From positions 1 to 48,743 of the forward strand of contig NZ_JASBTN010000077.1 in the NCBI RefSeq assembly GCF_030148435.1: 48,743 nucleotides of DNA. Direction: 5' to 3'. Positions 17,371-25,796 of this stretch are shown here, piece by piece. Position 1 is the first letter of the stretch; each line of letters begins with the position of its first letter. A program made the position numbers and the translations under genes. Below the pieces are notes generated by a model that saw only the letters and a list, made by a program, of their open reading frames with translations, was not told the origin of the DNA and did not search any database. The DNA is from Aliiroseovarius sp. (GTDB lineage: Bacteria; Pseudomonadota; Alphaproteobacteria; Rhodobacterales; Rhodobacteraceae).

Positions 17371-17667
17371 GTATTTCGGGGGGCAACCGGCCGAAGGCGA
17401 AATTGCGGGACATCCCGCCTGCACGTCGCTTCAAGTAGGGTTTCCCAGACCCCCGGGTTAACACCCCCTTGACGCCCCGCCCATTCCCGAGTACGTCACG
17501 CTATCCCCGGGTGGAATCAACCGTGGGGAATCGTGTGAGTCGGGGTCGCGCCCCGGAAGCACGGATCAGAGACTCAGCGAGGCCCGCAGGAGACCAGAAT
17601 CCCGCGGGCTTGTGTTGTGAAAAAAGGTTCCGGAGTTACGGAACCGCAACGAAAAGGAATAAGACAC
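17371..17667 (+). promoter_or_regulatory. alpha-operon leader: weak promoter and two hairpins
   Basis: Candidate promoter TTGACG (17469-17474), 17-bp spacer, TACGTC (17492-17497); the -10 is poor. The leader then holds GCCCGC / GCGGGC arms (17582-17609) and a perfect hairpin GGTTCCG-GAGTTA-CGGAACC (17626-17645) directly before the rpsM ribosome-binding site (AAAAGGA). Such a stem could control translation of rpsM. No gene is seen. Confidence 0.5.
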
Positions 17668-18036
17668 TTGGCACGTATTGCCGGCGTGAACCTCCCGACC
17701 CACAAACGGGTCCCGATCGCCCTGACCTACATCACCGGTATTGGCCACACCTCGGCCGCCGAAATCTGTGAAGCCGTGAAAATCGATGCGACCCGCCGTG
17801 TTAACGAACTGTCGGATGCCGAAGTTCTGGCCATTCGCGAACACATCGACACCAACTACCTGGTGGAAGGTGATCTGCGCCGTGAAACCCAGTTGAACAT
17901 CAAGCGTTTGATGGACCTGGGCTGCTACCGTGGCCTGCGTCATCGCCGCAACCTTCCCGTGCGCGGTCAGCGCACCCACACCAACGCTCGTACGCGCAAA
18001 GGCCCCGCAAAGGCCATTGCCGGCAAGAAGAAATAA
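17668..18036 (+). CDS. rpsM: ribosomal protein S13
   Basis: The 122-residue protein starts with [28 protein letters not shown] follows at once, matching the S13 N-terminus, while an upstream ATG (17617) would add 17 foreign residues. AAAAGGA lies 8 bases upstream. The C-terminus [26 protein letters not shown] is typical. S13 bridges the subunits at the 30S head. The weak start codon next to a leader hairpin suggests controlled translation. Confidence 0.96.
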   Translation: MARIAGVNLPTHKRVPIALTYITGIGHTSAAEICEAVKIDATRRVNELSDAEVLAIREHIDTNYLVEGDLRRETQLNIKRLMDLGCYRGLRHRRNLPVRGQRTHTNARTRKGPAKAIAGKKK

Positions 18037-18051
18037 GGGAGGGTTCGACCA

Positions 18052-18441
18052 ATGGCTCGTGATAAATCCCGCACCAAGCGTAAAGAGCGTAAGAACATCG
18101 CGTCGGGCGTTGCCCACGTGAACAGCTCGTTCAACAACACCAAGATCCTGATCTCGGACGTGCAAGGCAACGCCATCGCGTGGTCGTCGGCCGGCACCAT
18201 GGGCTTCAAGGGCTCGCGCAAGTCGACCCCCTACGCCGCCCAGATGGCCGCCGAAGATGCCGGCAAGAAGGCTCAGGAACACGGCGTCAAGACGCTGGAA
18301 GTCGAAGTTCAGGGTCCGGGTTCGGGCCGTGAATCGGCTCTGCGCGCCCTGGCTGCGATCGGTTTCAACATCACCTCGATCCGTGACGTGACCCCGATCG
18401 CCCACAACGGCTGCCGCCCACCGAAGCGCCGCCGCGTCTGA
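18052..18441 (+). CDS. rpsK: ribosomal protein S11
   Basis: The 129-residue protein contains [25 protein letters not shown] and [42 protein letters not shown], an exact S11 C-terminal pattern. It forms the platform at the mRNA exit. rpoA follows after a hairpin; rpsD is absent from this operon. Confidence 0.97.
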   Translation: MARDKSRTKRKERKNIASGVAHVNSSFNNTKILISDVQGNAIAWSSAGTMGFKGSRKSTPYAAQMAAEDAGKKAQEHGVKTLEVEVQGPGSGRESALRALAAIGFNITSIRDVTPIAHNGCRPPKRRRV

Positions 18442-18454
18442 TTATTTCGAATTG

Positions 18455-18484
18455 CTCGGGCCGTGGATTTCACCACGGCCCGAG
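18455..18484 (+). promoter_or_regulatory. perfect 12-bp hairpin between rpsK and rpoA
   Basis: CTCGGGCCGTGG / CCACGGCCCGAG with a 6-nt loop. There is no immediate T run, so it more likely protects or partitions the mRNA than terminates it. Confidence 0.65.
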
Positions 18485-18550
18485 TCCGTCATTTTACAAC
18501 CTCGGGCGTTTTGCCTTCGGACATGAGGCAGGACAGGAATGGAGGGACGC

Positions 18551-19567
18551 ATGATCCACAAGAACTGGGCCGAACTGATCAAGCCGACGTCGCTGGACGT
18601 GAAACCGGGCAACGACCCGGCGCGCCAGGCGACCGTCGTTGCCGAACCGCTGGAACGCGGCTTCGGCCTGACGCTTGGCAACGCCCTGCGCCGTGTGCTG
18701 ATGAGCTCGCTGCAAGGTGCCGCGATCACTTCGGTGCAAATCGACAACGTGCTGCACGAGTTCAGCTCGATCGCCGGTGTGCGCGAAGACGTCACCGACG
18801 TGATCCTGAACCTGAAGGGCGTCGCCCTGTCGATGGAGGTCGAAGGCCCCAAGCGCCTGTCGATATCGGCCAAGGGTCCGCTGGTTGTTACCGCTGGTGA
18901 CATCTCGGAAACCGCCGGCATCGAGGTGCTGAACAAGGACCACGTGATCTGCCACCTGGACGACGGCGCCGACCTGTTCATGGAGCTGACCGTGAACACC
19001 GGCAAGGGCTATGTCGCTTCGGACAAGAACAAGCCGGAAGATGCGCCGATCGGCCTGATCCCGGTCGACGCGATCTATTCGCCGATCAAGAAGGTGTCCT
19101 ACGACGTGCAGCCGACCCGTGAGGGTCAGGTGCTGGACTATGACAAGATGACCATGAAACTGGAAACCGACGGGTCTGTCACCCCCGACGACGCGATCGC
19201 CTTCGCCGCCCGCATCCTCCAGGACCAGCTGTCGATCTTCGTGAACTTCGAAGAGCCCGAAGCCGCCGGTCGCCAGGACGAGGACGACGGGCTGGAGTTC
19301 AACCCGCTTCTGTTGAAGAAAGTGGACGAGCTGGAACTGTCGGTGCGGTCTGCCAACTGCCTGAAGAACGACAACATCGTCTATATCGGCGACCTGATCC
19401 AGAAGACCGAAGCCGAGATGCTGCGCACCCCGAACTTCGGCCGCAAATCCTTGAACGAGATCAAGGAAGTGCTGTCGGGCATGGGTCTGCACCTGGGCAT
19501 GGACGTCGAGGAATGGCCGCCCGAAAACATCGAAGAACTGGCCAAGAAATTCGAAGACCAGTTCTAA
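18551..19567 (+). CDS. rpoA: RNA polymerase alpha subunit
   Basis: The 338-residue protein begins [12 protein letters not shown]. The N-terminal assembly domain includes [26 protein letters not shown] (about 36-60). The C-terminal domain binds UP elements and activators and shows [44 protein letters not shown]. Start set at 18551 because GGAGG at 18541 fits it; the ATG at 18539 overlaps that site. Confidence 0.98.
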   Translation: MIHKNWAELIKPTSLDVKPGNDPARQATVVAEPLERGFGLTLGNALRRVLMSSLQGAAITSVQIDNVLHEFSSIAGVREDVTDVILNLKGVALSMEVEGPKRLSISAKGPLVVTAGDISETAGIEVLNKDHVICHLDDGADLFMELTVNTGKGYVASDKNKPEDAPIGLIPVDAIYSPIKKVSYDVQPTREGQVLDYDKMTMKLETDGSVTPDDAIAFAARILQDQLSIFVNFEEPEAAGRQDEDDGLEFNPLLLKKVDELELSVRSANCLKNDNIVYIGDLIQKTEAEMLRTPNFGRKSLNEIKEVLSGMGLHLGMDVEEWPPENIEELAKKFEDQF

Positions 19568-19574
19568 GAAATCT

Positions 19575-19602
19575 TGCAGGGTGAGGGCGACTTCACCCTG
19601 CA
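19575..19602 (+). promoter_or_regulatory. 10-bp hairpin between rpoA and rplQ
   Basis: TGCAGGGTGA / TCACCCTGCA, loop of 8, without a T run. It resembles the rpsK-rpoA hairpin in lying between two cistrons. A further 120 bases to rplQ show no gene. Confidence 0.6.
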
Positions 19603-19722
19603 TTCAATTCCCGCATGGACGGGGAAGATTCGGGCGATCCTGCCCCAAGGAGAGGGACCGACACGCATCGGTTCACGGACAAAGCACAAGCCCGAACGGG
19701 CACAAAATGAAGGAAGAATGAA

Positions 19723-20151
19723 ATGCGTCATGCCAAAGGCTACCGTCGCCTCAACCGCACCCACGAACACCGCAAGGCGATGTTCTCGAACATGGCTGGC
19801 TCGCTGATCGAGCACGAGCAGATCAAGACCACCCTGCCGAAAGCCAAGGAACTCAAGCGCGTCATCGAAAAGCTGATCACCCTGGGCAAGCGTGGCGATC
19901 TGCACGCCCGCCGTCAGGCTGCCGCTCAGCTGAAGCAGGACAAGGACGTGGCCAAGCTGTTCGAAGTCCTGGGCCGGCGCTACGCCGAGCGTAGCGGCGG
20001 TTATACCCGCGTGCTGAAAGCCGGCTTCCGTTATGGTGACATGGCCCCGATGGCGATCATCGAGCTGGTGGACCGCGATCCGGAAGCCAAGGGCGCCGCC
20101 GACCGGGCTCGCCTGGCTGCCGAAGAAGCCGCCGAACTGGCCGAAGAATAA
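19723..20151 (+). CDS. rplQ: ribosomal protein L17
   Basis: The 142-residue protein begins [24 protein letters not shown] and has [37 protein letters not shown]. It is longer than the E. coli protein through a C-terminal Ala/Glu-rich tail, usual in this class. It is the last gene of the alpha operon; a terminator follows at 20181. L17 lies at the tunnel exit. Confidence 0.97.
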   Translation: MRHAKGYRRLNRTHEHRKAMFSNMAGSLIEHEQIKTTLPKAKELKRVIEKLITLGKRGDLHARRQAAAQLKQDKDVAKLFEVLGRRYAERSGGYTRVLKAGFRYGDMAPMAIIELVDRDPEAKGAADRARLAAEEAAELAEE

Positions 20152-20180
20152 CCTCCGCCGGGCCCGGCCCCGCAGGAGAG

Positions 20181-20210
20181 AAAAGCCCCGCCGATTCGGT
20201 GGGGCTTTTT
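20181..20210 (+). terminator. terminator after rplQ
   Basis: Stem AAAGCCCC...GGGGCTTT with inner CCG-ATT-CGG, ending in TTTTT. Confidence 0.9.
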
Positions 20211-20227
20211 CGTTTCGGTGGCAGGGG

Positions 20228-20410
20228 TCAGTTGATCCTGCCGCTGTGCCTCTGACGGTGCAGCAACATCGAGGCACGCAACAGGTCCAGAAAATGTGCT
20301 GCTCCGCTCCGTGCGGAGTCCGACAAGCCCATGAAATCAATCAAGGCTTCCCGGTCACGATCGGAAAGACCGTTCAACTTCTCCAGCAGGTCCGCGTCCC
20401 TGTTTTGCAC
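20228..20410 (-). CDS. small protein divergent from luxR (60 residues)
   Basis: The GTG-started frame begins QNRDADLLEKLNGLSDRDRE after the start and continues with EALIDFMGLSDSARS and a helical LDLLRASMLLHR tail. I do not recognise it. It looks like a real, soluble helical protein: it has GAGAGG 5 bases before the GTG and ends close to the rplQ terminator. It shares an upstream region with the LuxR gene, the place where regulators and their targets or antagonists often sit. Any functional link is inference. Confidence 0.5.
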   Translation of the reverse strand: MQNRDADLLEKLNGLSDRDREALIDFMGLSDSARSGAAHFLDLLRASMLLHRQRHSGRIN

Positions 20411-20418
20411 CTTGGCCT

Positions 20419-20476
20419 CTCGATTTTTCGAGGATTGTGTATTTACAATTTAGAGTTGATGCTAATTATATCAACT
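20419..20476. promoter_or_regulatory. AT-rich divergent control region with two inverted repeats
   Basis: CTCGA-TTTT-TCGAG (20419-20432) and AGTTGAT-N9-ATCAACT (20454-20476). A candidate luxR promoter TTTACA (20442-20447), 17-bp spacer, ATTATA (20465-20470) overlaps the second repeat. This A+T-rich stretch differs from the GC-rich surroundings and is a plausible LuxR operator. Confidence 0.5.
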
Positions 20477-20526
20477 TGTCTAAAAGGATAGACCGGGTTG
20501 TGCAGGGCGTGGTGGGAAATGCCAAG

Positions 20527-21138
20527 ATGAGGGATAGTCGGGGGCTGGACCAGGGCTTGGCCAGGTTGTCTGACCTGTCACCCAAGGGCTATGCTCTGGG
20601 GCTGCACATCCGCTATGCCGCCGCCCACCTGATGTTCCAGACCTATGACCCGCGCTGGACCGAGGCTTATACCGAAAACGGCTACATGCTTGCCGATCCC
20701 ACCGTGTTCTGGGGCTTTGGCAACGAGGGCGCTCGGCGCTGGAGCGAGGTCGGGCTGCCCGATCAGCACGGCATCCTGGACCAGGCCCGGGTATTCGGGC
20801 TGAACTACGGGGTTGTGGTCTCCTGCGGGCCGATCTCCTCGCGCACCATCGGCGGCTTCGCCCGCGAGGATCGCGAGTTCAGCGATGACGAGATTGACGA
20901 GATCCAGGCCGTGGTGAAAGAGTTGCACGATGTTTCGACCCCGCCGGACCAGCTGACACCGGCGCAACGCATGGCGTTGCGGCTGATCGCGAAGGGCTCG
21001 CGCCATGCCGAGGCGGCGGCGATCCTGGGGATTTCCGAAAGCGCGCTGAAGGCGCGGCTGCGCTCCGCGCGGGATCGTCTGATGGTGCGCACCACGGCGG
21101 AAGCGGTGCAGCGGGCGCAGGAATACAATCTGCTGTAG
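20527..21138 (+). CDS. LuxR-type autoinducer-binding transcription regulator (solo)
   Basis: The 203-residue protein has an N-terminal acyl-homoserine-lactone-binding domain (about 10-135) and a C-terminal LuxR helix-turn-helix (LTPAQRMALRLIAKGSRHAE then AAILGISESALKARL). Using this start, W44, Y48, D57, P58 and W72 keep exactly the spacing of the ligand-binding residues W57, Y61, D70, P71 and W85 of TraR, so signal binding is likely. No luxI-type synthase is in the window, so it is a solo receptor or its synthase is elsewhere. Longer starts (GTG 20500, ATG 20437) are possible; the ATG at 20437 would lie within the operator-like repeats. Confidence 0.85.
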   Translation: MRDSRGLDQGLARLSDLSPKGYALGLHIRYAAAHLMFQTYDPRWTEAYTENGYMLADPTVFWGFGNEGARRWSEVGLPDQHGILDQARVFGLNYGVVVSCGPISSRTIGGFAREDREFSDDEIDEIQAVVKELHDVSTPPDQLTPAQRMALRLIAKGSRHAEAAAILGISESALKARLRSARDRLMVRTTAEAVQRAQEYNLL

Positions 21139-21144
21139 TTTCGT

Positions 21145-21194
21145 GTTGGCGAGCGCCGGGGGCAGCCCCCGTCGCCATTGTCGCTCGGGCCAAC
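21145..21194 (+). terminator. long nested hairpin after luxR
   Basis: Outer GTTGGC / GCCAAC, then GAGCG / CGCTC, and inner CGGGGG-CAG-CCCCCG. No T run follows, so it may be a weak or Rho-type end of the luxR transcript. It is not a member of the dispersed element family described above. Confidence 0.45.
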
Positions 21195-21288
21195 GGCGCA
21201 ACAATGACGACCCCCCGGGATATTTCTGGCAAGATAAAGAGGGCAGGGGGCTCTGGTGCTTGGCCTTCCGCGCGCCTAGTCTGCGCCC

Positions 21289-22593
21289 ATGGCTGACCTG
21301 TTCGACACCCCGGCGAAAGACCGTCCCGATGCGCCCCGCCCTTTGGCGGACCGGTTGCGCCCGCAGGCCCTGGGGGAGGTGATCGGCCAGGAACAGGTGC
21401 TGGGCCCCGAAGCCCCTCTGGGCGTGATGTTGAAGGCGGGCAGCCTGGGGTCGCTTGTCTTCTGGGGGCCGCCCGGGGTCGGCAAGACCACGATCGCGCG
21501 GCTTCTGGCCGACGAGACCGACCTTCATTTCGTGCAGATCAGCGCGATTTTTACCGGTGTGCCGGAGCTCAGAAAGGTTTTCGAGGCGGCCAGGCTCAGG
21601 CGTCAGAACGGCCAGGGGACGCTGTTGTTCGTCGATGAAGTCCACCGGTTCAACAAGGCCCAGCAGGACGGGTTCCTGCCGCATATGGAAGACGGCACGA
21701 TCCTTCTGGTCGGAGCCACCACGGAGAACCCGAGTTTCGAGCTGAACGCGGCCCTGCTGTCGCGGGCGCAGGTGCTGGTGCTGACCCGTCTGTCGCTGGC
21801 CGATCTGGAGCGCCTGGCGCAACGGGCGGAACGGGAGCTGGGGCGCGAACTGCCCCTGACCGGCCCTGCCCGCGAGGCGCTTCTGGAGATGGCCGATGGC
21901 GACGGGCGCGCGCTGCTCAACCTGATCGAACAGGTCATGGCCTGGGGGCTCGACGCCCGGATCGGGACCGAGGATCTGGGCACCCGCCTGATGCGCCGGG
22001 CGGCGAATTACGACAAATCCGGCGACGCGCATTACAACCTCATTTCCGCCCTGCACAAATCGGTGCGCGGCTCGGACCCGGATGCGGCGCTTTACTGGTT
22101 TGCCCGCATGCTGAACGGCGGGGAGGATCCGCGGTTCCTGGGCCGTCGCCTCACGCGCATGGCGGTCGAGGACATCGGCCTGGCCGACCCGCAGGCGCAG
22201 CGCGTCTGCCTGGACGCCTGGGAAACCTACGAGCGCCTGGGCAGCCCCGAAGGAGAACTGGCCCTCTCGCAGGCGGTGATCTACCTGGCGCTGGCGCCGA
22301 AATCGAACGCCAATTACGTGGCCTACAAGGCGGCGATGAAAGCGGCGAAGAAGACCGGGTCCGAACCGCCGCCCAAACATATCCTCAACGCGCCCACCCG
22401 GCTGATGGAGGACCAGGGCTACGGCGCCGGATATGCCTATGACCACGACGCGCCGGACGGGTTTTCCGGCCAGAATTATTTCCCTGACGGCATGAAGCGC
22501 GGCGTCTATTACCTGCCGGTCGAACGTGGATTCGAACGCGAGTTGAAAAAGCGAACGGATTATTTCGCGAACCTGCGTAAAAAACGCCGCTGA
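21289..22593 (+). CDS. rarA: replication-associated recombination protein A
   Basis: The 434-residue AAA+ ATPase (RarA/MgsA) acts at stalled replication forks. Walker A GPPGVGKTT is at 60-68, Walker B LLFVDEVHRFNKAQQD near 107-122, sensor GATTENPSFELNAALLSR at about 140. The C-terminal tetramerisation region carries ALYWFARMLNGGEDPRF, RRLTRMAVEDIGLADP and ILNAPTRLM. It is likely monocistronic with the downstream crcB 175 bases away. Confidence 0.95.
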   Translation: MADLFDTPAKDRPDAPRPLADRLRPQALGEVIGQEQVLGPEAPLGVMLKAGSLGSLVFWGPPGVGKTTIARLLADETDLHFVQISAIFTGVPELRKVFEAARLRRQNGQGTLLFVDEVHRFNKAQQDGFLPHMEDGTILLVGATTENPSFELNAALLSRAQVLVLTRLSLADLERLAQRAERELGRELPLTGPAREALLEMADGDGRALLNLIEQVMAWGLDARIGTEDLGTRLMRRAANYDKSGDAHYNLISALHKSVRGSDPDAALYWFARMLNGGEDPRFLGRRLTRMAVEDIGLADPQAQRVCLDAWETYERLGSPEGELALSQAVIYLALAPKSNANYVAYKAAMKAAKKTGSEPPPKHILNAPTRLMEDQGYGAGYAYDHDAPDGFSGQNYFPDGMKRGVYYLPVERGFERELKKRTDYFANLRKKRR

Positions 22594-22767
22594 CACAGGT
22601 GAAGCGTCAGGGGCACAGCCACGGCACCGTCCTGTCCGTCGGCGCGACCTTCGATTGCAGCCATTGAAAGCGCGAAGTTCTGTCGCGCCCGATACTCGCC
22701 CGCCGGAAAACGGTGCGTGAACCGGCTGAGCCTTGACAACAAGGCCCCGGGGCCTCAGTCAGGCCCC

Positions 22768-23142
22768 ATGATGATACCCCTTGTGCAAGTTGCCCTGGGC
22801 GGCGCTCTTGGCGCCTCGGCCCGCTATCTGACCAACGTGACCGCGACGCGGATCATGGGGCATGGCTATCCCTGGGCGACGCTCACCGTGAACGTGCTGG
22901 GCTCGATGCTGATGGGGGTGCTGGTGGTGGTTCTGGCGAAGAAGGGCGGCAATGCCTACGCTCCCCTGCTGATCACCGGCATGCTGGGCGGTTTCACCAC
23001 CTTTTCGGCCTTTTCCCTGGATGCCTTTACCCTGTTCGAACGCGGCCAGACCGCGGCGGCGGCGGGCTATGTGCTGGCCTCGGTCGTGCTGTCGATCGCT
23101 GCCATCGTCGCGGGCATCCTACTGACACGGAGCATCCTATGA
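22768..23142 (+). CDS. crcB: fluoride channel CrcB/Fluc
   Basis: The 124-residue, four-segment protein exports fluoride as an antiparallel dimer. The signature GGALGASARYL, TVNVLGSMLMG and GMLGGFTTFSAFSLD are clear; the last holds the phenylalanine-threonine-serine fluoride path. The start at ATGATGATACCC was chosen as the usual family N-terminus; an ATG at 22717 adds 17 residues. The stop overlaps the following synthase by 4 bases. I looked for a fluoride riboswitch upstream and saw none. Confidence 0.92.
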   Translation: MMIPLVQVALGGALGASARYLTNVTATRIMGHGYPWATLTVNVLGSMLMGVLVVVLAKKGGNAYAPLLITGMLGGFTTFSAFSLDAFTLFERGQTAAAAGYVLASVVLSIAAIVAGILLTRSIL

Positions 23143-24176
23143 GCGGCGTTCAGACCATTACGATCGGCCCGGGCGAACCCGAGCAGCGGCTGGATCGCTG
23201 GATCAAGCGGTTGTTTCCCCATGTCGGTCAGGGCCGGATCGAGAAAGCCTGCCGCAAGGGCGAGATCCGCGTTGACGGCGGGCGGGTGAAACCCTCGACC
23301 CGGGTGGCGCCGGGCAATGACGTGCGCCTGCCGCCACTGCCCGAGCCCGGCCAGATCACGGCCCAGCCCAAGCCCAGGGTCTCGGACACTGATGCCAAGC
23401 TGATCCAGGACTGCGTGATTTACCGCGATGATCACATCATCGCGCTGAACAAGCCGCCCGGCCTGCCGACGCAGGGCGGCTCGAAACAGACCCGCCACGT
23501 GGACGGGCTGGCCGAGGCGCTGAAATTCGGGCTGGAGGAAAAGCCGCGCCTGGTGCACCGGCTCGACACGGACACTTCCGGCGTGCTGCTGCTGGCGCGC
23601 AGCCGCGCCGTGGCCTCCGCGCTGACCGGCGCGATCCGCCACAAGGAGACGCGCAAGATCTACTGGGCCGTGGTGGCCGGCGTGCCGACACCCTATCTGG
23701 GCGAAATCCGCTATGGGCTGGTGAAGGCACCGGGCGGCGGCAAGGGGCAGGGCGAGAAAATGCTCTGCGTGCATCCGCGCGACATGGCGCAGGCCGACGG
23801 CGCCAAACGCGCGCACACGCTTTATTCCACGCTCTACCGCGTTGCCAGCCGGGCGGCCTGGGTGGCAATGGAGCCGATCACCGGCCGGACCCACCAGCTG
23901 CGCGCCCATATGGCCGAGATCGGCCACCCGATCATCGGCGACGGCAAATATGGCGGCTCCGGGCAGGAGAACCTGGGCGACGGCTGGGGCGCGGGCATCG
24001 GTGGCGAGATCTCGAAGAAACTGCATCTGCACGCGCGCTCGATGACATTCGAACACCCGGTGACGAAGAAGCCCGTGACTGTGACCGCCGATCTGCCCGA
24101 CCACATCGCCCGCACCTTCGAGACGTTCGGCTGGACCGAGGATCTGGCGGCGGACGATCCCTTCGAGGGGCTGTAA
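23139..24176 (+). CDS. RluC-family 23S rRNA pseudouridine synthase
   Basis: The 345-residue protein has an N-terminal S4 domain (about 16-70, RLDRWIKRLFPHVGQGRIEK) and an RluA/RluC catalytic domain with RLVHRLDTDTSG, where D143 is the catalytic aspartate, and HQLRAHMAEIGHPIIGD near the C-terminus. It isomerises uridines in rRNA, probably like RluC, though the exact sites cannot be told from sequence. It is coupled to crcB by an ATGA overlap and 4 bases from the HAD gene. Confidence 0.93.
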   Translation: MSGVQTITIGPGEPEQRLDRWIKRLFPHVGQGRIEKACRKGEIRVDGGRVKPSTRVAPGNDVRLPPLPEPGQITAQPKPRVSDTDAKLIQDCVIYRDDHIIALNKPPGLPTQGGSKQTRHVDGLAEALKFGLEEKPRLVHRLDTDTSGVLLLARSRAVASALTGAIRHKETRKIYWAVVAGVPTPYLGEIRYGLVKAPGGGKGQGEKMLCVHPRDMAQADGAKRAHTLYSTLYRVASRAAWVAMEPITGRTHQLRAHMAEIGHPIIGDGKYGGSGQENLGDGWGAGIGGEISKKLHLHARSMTFEHPVTKKPVTVTADLPDHIARTFETFGWTEDLAADDPFEGL

Positions 24177-24180
24177 GCAG

Positions 24181-24870
24181 TTGTCTGATCCGACCCGCCT
24201 GAAACTCGCCGTTTTCGACGTCGATGGTACGCTGATGGACAGCCAGGACCTGATCGTCGAGGCGATGACCCGCGCTTTTGCCGACCTGGGTGCCGCTCTG
24301 CCGACCCGCGCCGAGGTGCTGTCGATCGTCGGCCTCTCGCTTGACCGGGCCATTGCACGGATGCGGCCCGACCTGCCGCCCGGCGATGTCGCCCGCGCTG
24401 CGGACCGCTACAAGCAGAACTTCATCGCCCTGCGCGCGGAAAAGGGCGGTGAGGCCGCCGCGCCGCTCTACCCGGGTGCGCGCGATGCGCTGGACGCGCT
24501 GGCCGCCCGCGACGAGGTGCTGCTGGGCGTTGCCACCGGCAAGGCGAAACGCGGGCTGGACCATGCCATCGCCGCGCATGGCTGGGAGGGGCTTTTCCTG
24601 ACCCGGCAGACCGCCGACGACCACCCGTCGAAACCGCACCCGTCGATGCTGCGAAAATGCCTTGCCGACACGGGGGCCGAAGCCGGCGACGCGGTGATGA
24701 TCGGCGACACCACCTATGACATCGAAATGGGCCGCGCGGCGGGGTTTCGCACCCTGGGCGTGAGCTGGGGCTACCACCCGGTTGCCGCCCTGCGCGCGGC
24801 GGGCGCGGACCTGATCGTGGACACGTTCGCGGGCGTATTGCCCGCGCTGGACGAACTTTGGGGGACTTGA
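24181..24870 (+). CDS. HAD-superfamily phosphatase (Gph-like)
   Basis: The 229-residue protein begins with TTG and reads MSDPTRLKLAVFDVDGTLMDSQ; D13 and D15 are the nucleophile and acid/base of motif I. Motif II appears as GVATGK and motif IV as MIGDTTYDIEMGRAAG near 177-192. The cap-type region resembles phosphoglycolate phosphatase or related sugar-phosphate hydrolases. The TTG follows the pseudouridine synthase stop by 4 bases. The stop overlaps the next ATG by one base. Confidence 0.88.
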   Translation: MSDPTRLKLAVFDVDGTLMDSQDLIVEAMTRAFADLGAALPTRAEVLSIVGLSLDRAIARMRPDLPPGDVARAADRYKQNFIALRAEKGGEAAAPLYPGARDALDALAARDEVLLGVATGKAKRGLDHAIAAHGWEGLFLTRQTADDHPSKPHPSMLRKCLADTGAEAGDAVMIGDTTYDIEMGRAAGFRTLGVSWGYHPVAALRAAGADLIVDTFAGVLPALDELWGT

Positions 24871-25577
24871 TGAGCACCTGGGCTGCAAAGCGTTTTTGGA
24901 AAGTGGCCACGGCGGTCGAAGTGGGGGGCGGCTGGAGCGTCGAGCTTGACGGGCGCGGCGTGCGCACCCCCGCCAAGGCCCCTCTGGTGGTGCCGACCCG
25001 GGCCATGGCCGAGGGCATCGCGGCCGAATGGGACGCCCAGGAGGACAAGGTCGATCCGACCGCCATGCCGATCACCCGTTCGGCCAACGCGGCGATCGAC
25101 AAGGTCACGAAACAGTTCGACGAAGTGGCCGAAATGCTGGCCGCCTATGGCGACAGCGACCTGCTGTGTTACCGCGCAACCGGCCCCGAAGCGCTGGTCG
25201 CGCGGCAGGCCGCGCGCTGGGATCCGCTGCTCGACTGGGCGGCGGATGTGTTCGGCGCCCGGCTGGCCCCGGTTTCCGGCGTCATTCACGCGCCTCAGGA
25301 GGCGCAGGCGCTTGCGAATCTCGCTGCGCGTGTGTCCGCCTTTACCCCGTTCGAACTCACGGCATTTCACGATCTGGTGTCGATTTCGGGCTCTCTCGTG
25401 CTGGGGCTTGCCGCGACCGAAGGCCACATGTCCGCCGCCGAGCTGTGGGATTTGTCGCGTCTGGACGAGACCTGGCAAGAAGAACAATGGGGCGAGGACG
25501 AGGACGCCAGCGCGCAGGCAGCCCTGAAAAAGCAGGCGTTTGAACACGCGATTCGCTTTTTTCGGATGTGCCGTTGA
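24870..25577 (+). CDS. ATP12-family F1-ATPase assembly chaperone
   Basis: The 235-residue protein matches the ATP12 family, which in mitochondria helps assemble the F1 alpha subunit; alphaproteobacteria carry homologues. Matching parts are FWKVATAVEVGGGWSVELDGRGVRTPAKAPLVVP at the N-terminus, AEWDAQEDKVDPTAMPITRSANAAID in the middle, and the ELWDLSRLDETWQEEQWGEDEDA acidic C-terminus. Start at 24870 (TGATG overlap with the HAD stop, GGGGGAC upstream); an ATG at 24858 is less likely. It is the last gene of the crcB-to-ATP12 operon. Confidence 0.9.
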   Translation: MSTWAAKRFWKVATAVEVGGGWSVELDGRGVRTPAKAPLVVPTRAMAEGIAAEWDAQEDKVDPTAMPITRSANAAIDKVTKQFDEVAEMLAAYGDSDLLCYRATGPEALVARQAARWDPLLDWAADVFGARLAPVSGVIHAPQEAQALANLAARVSAFTPFELTAFHDLVSISGSLVLGLAATEGHMSAAELWDLSRLDETWQEEQWGEDEDASAQAALKKQAFEHAIRFFRMCR

Positions 25578-25796
25578 CGCAAACGTCACAACTCATGCGT
25601 TAGCGCTGCCGAAAAAGGCATCGATTTCCCCTGCGTAAGGCATCAGGAAATCCGATGTAACCCTTGACGAAATCTCATGATTGCGCCCAAACTCATGCAC
25701 GCTGACGAGGGGCAACCCCCGTCGCTCAAATCGTCCCGGCCGCAAGAGCCGGAAGAGAACGCCCGGAACCGGGCGGAAAATCAGGAAGAGGTAATC

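Noticed and set aside
21145-21194. fourth copy of the palindromic element
   Set aside because: It has a good nested stem but lacks the GACCCT/AGGGTC arms and the CGCCCACCC motif. The GACG-AGGGGCAACCCC-CGTC hairpin at 25704-25723 fails for the same reason.
20578-22596. 672-codon minus-strand frame over luxR and rarA
   Set aside because: Antisense of two certain genes with no recognisable domains.
22594-22767. fluoride riboswitch upstream of crcB
   Set aside because: The conserved crcB-motif core was not found; only a GGCCCCGGGGCC palindrome is seen.
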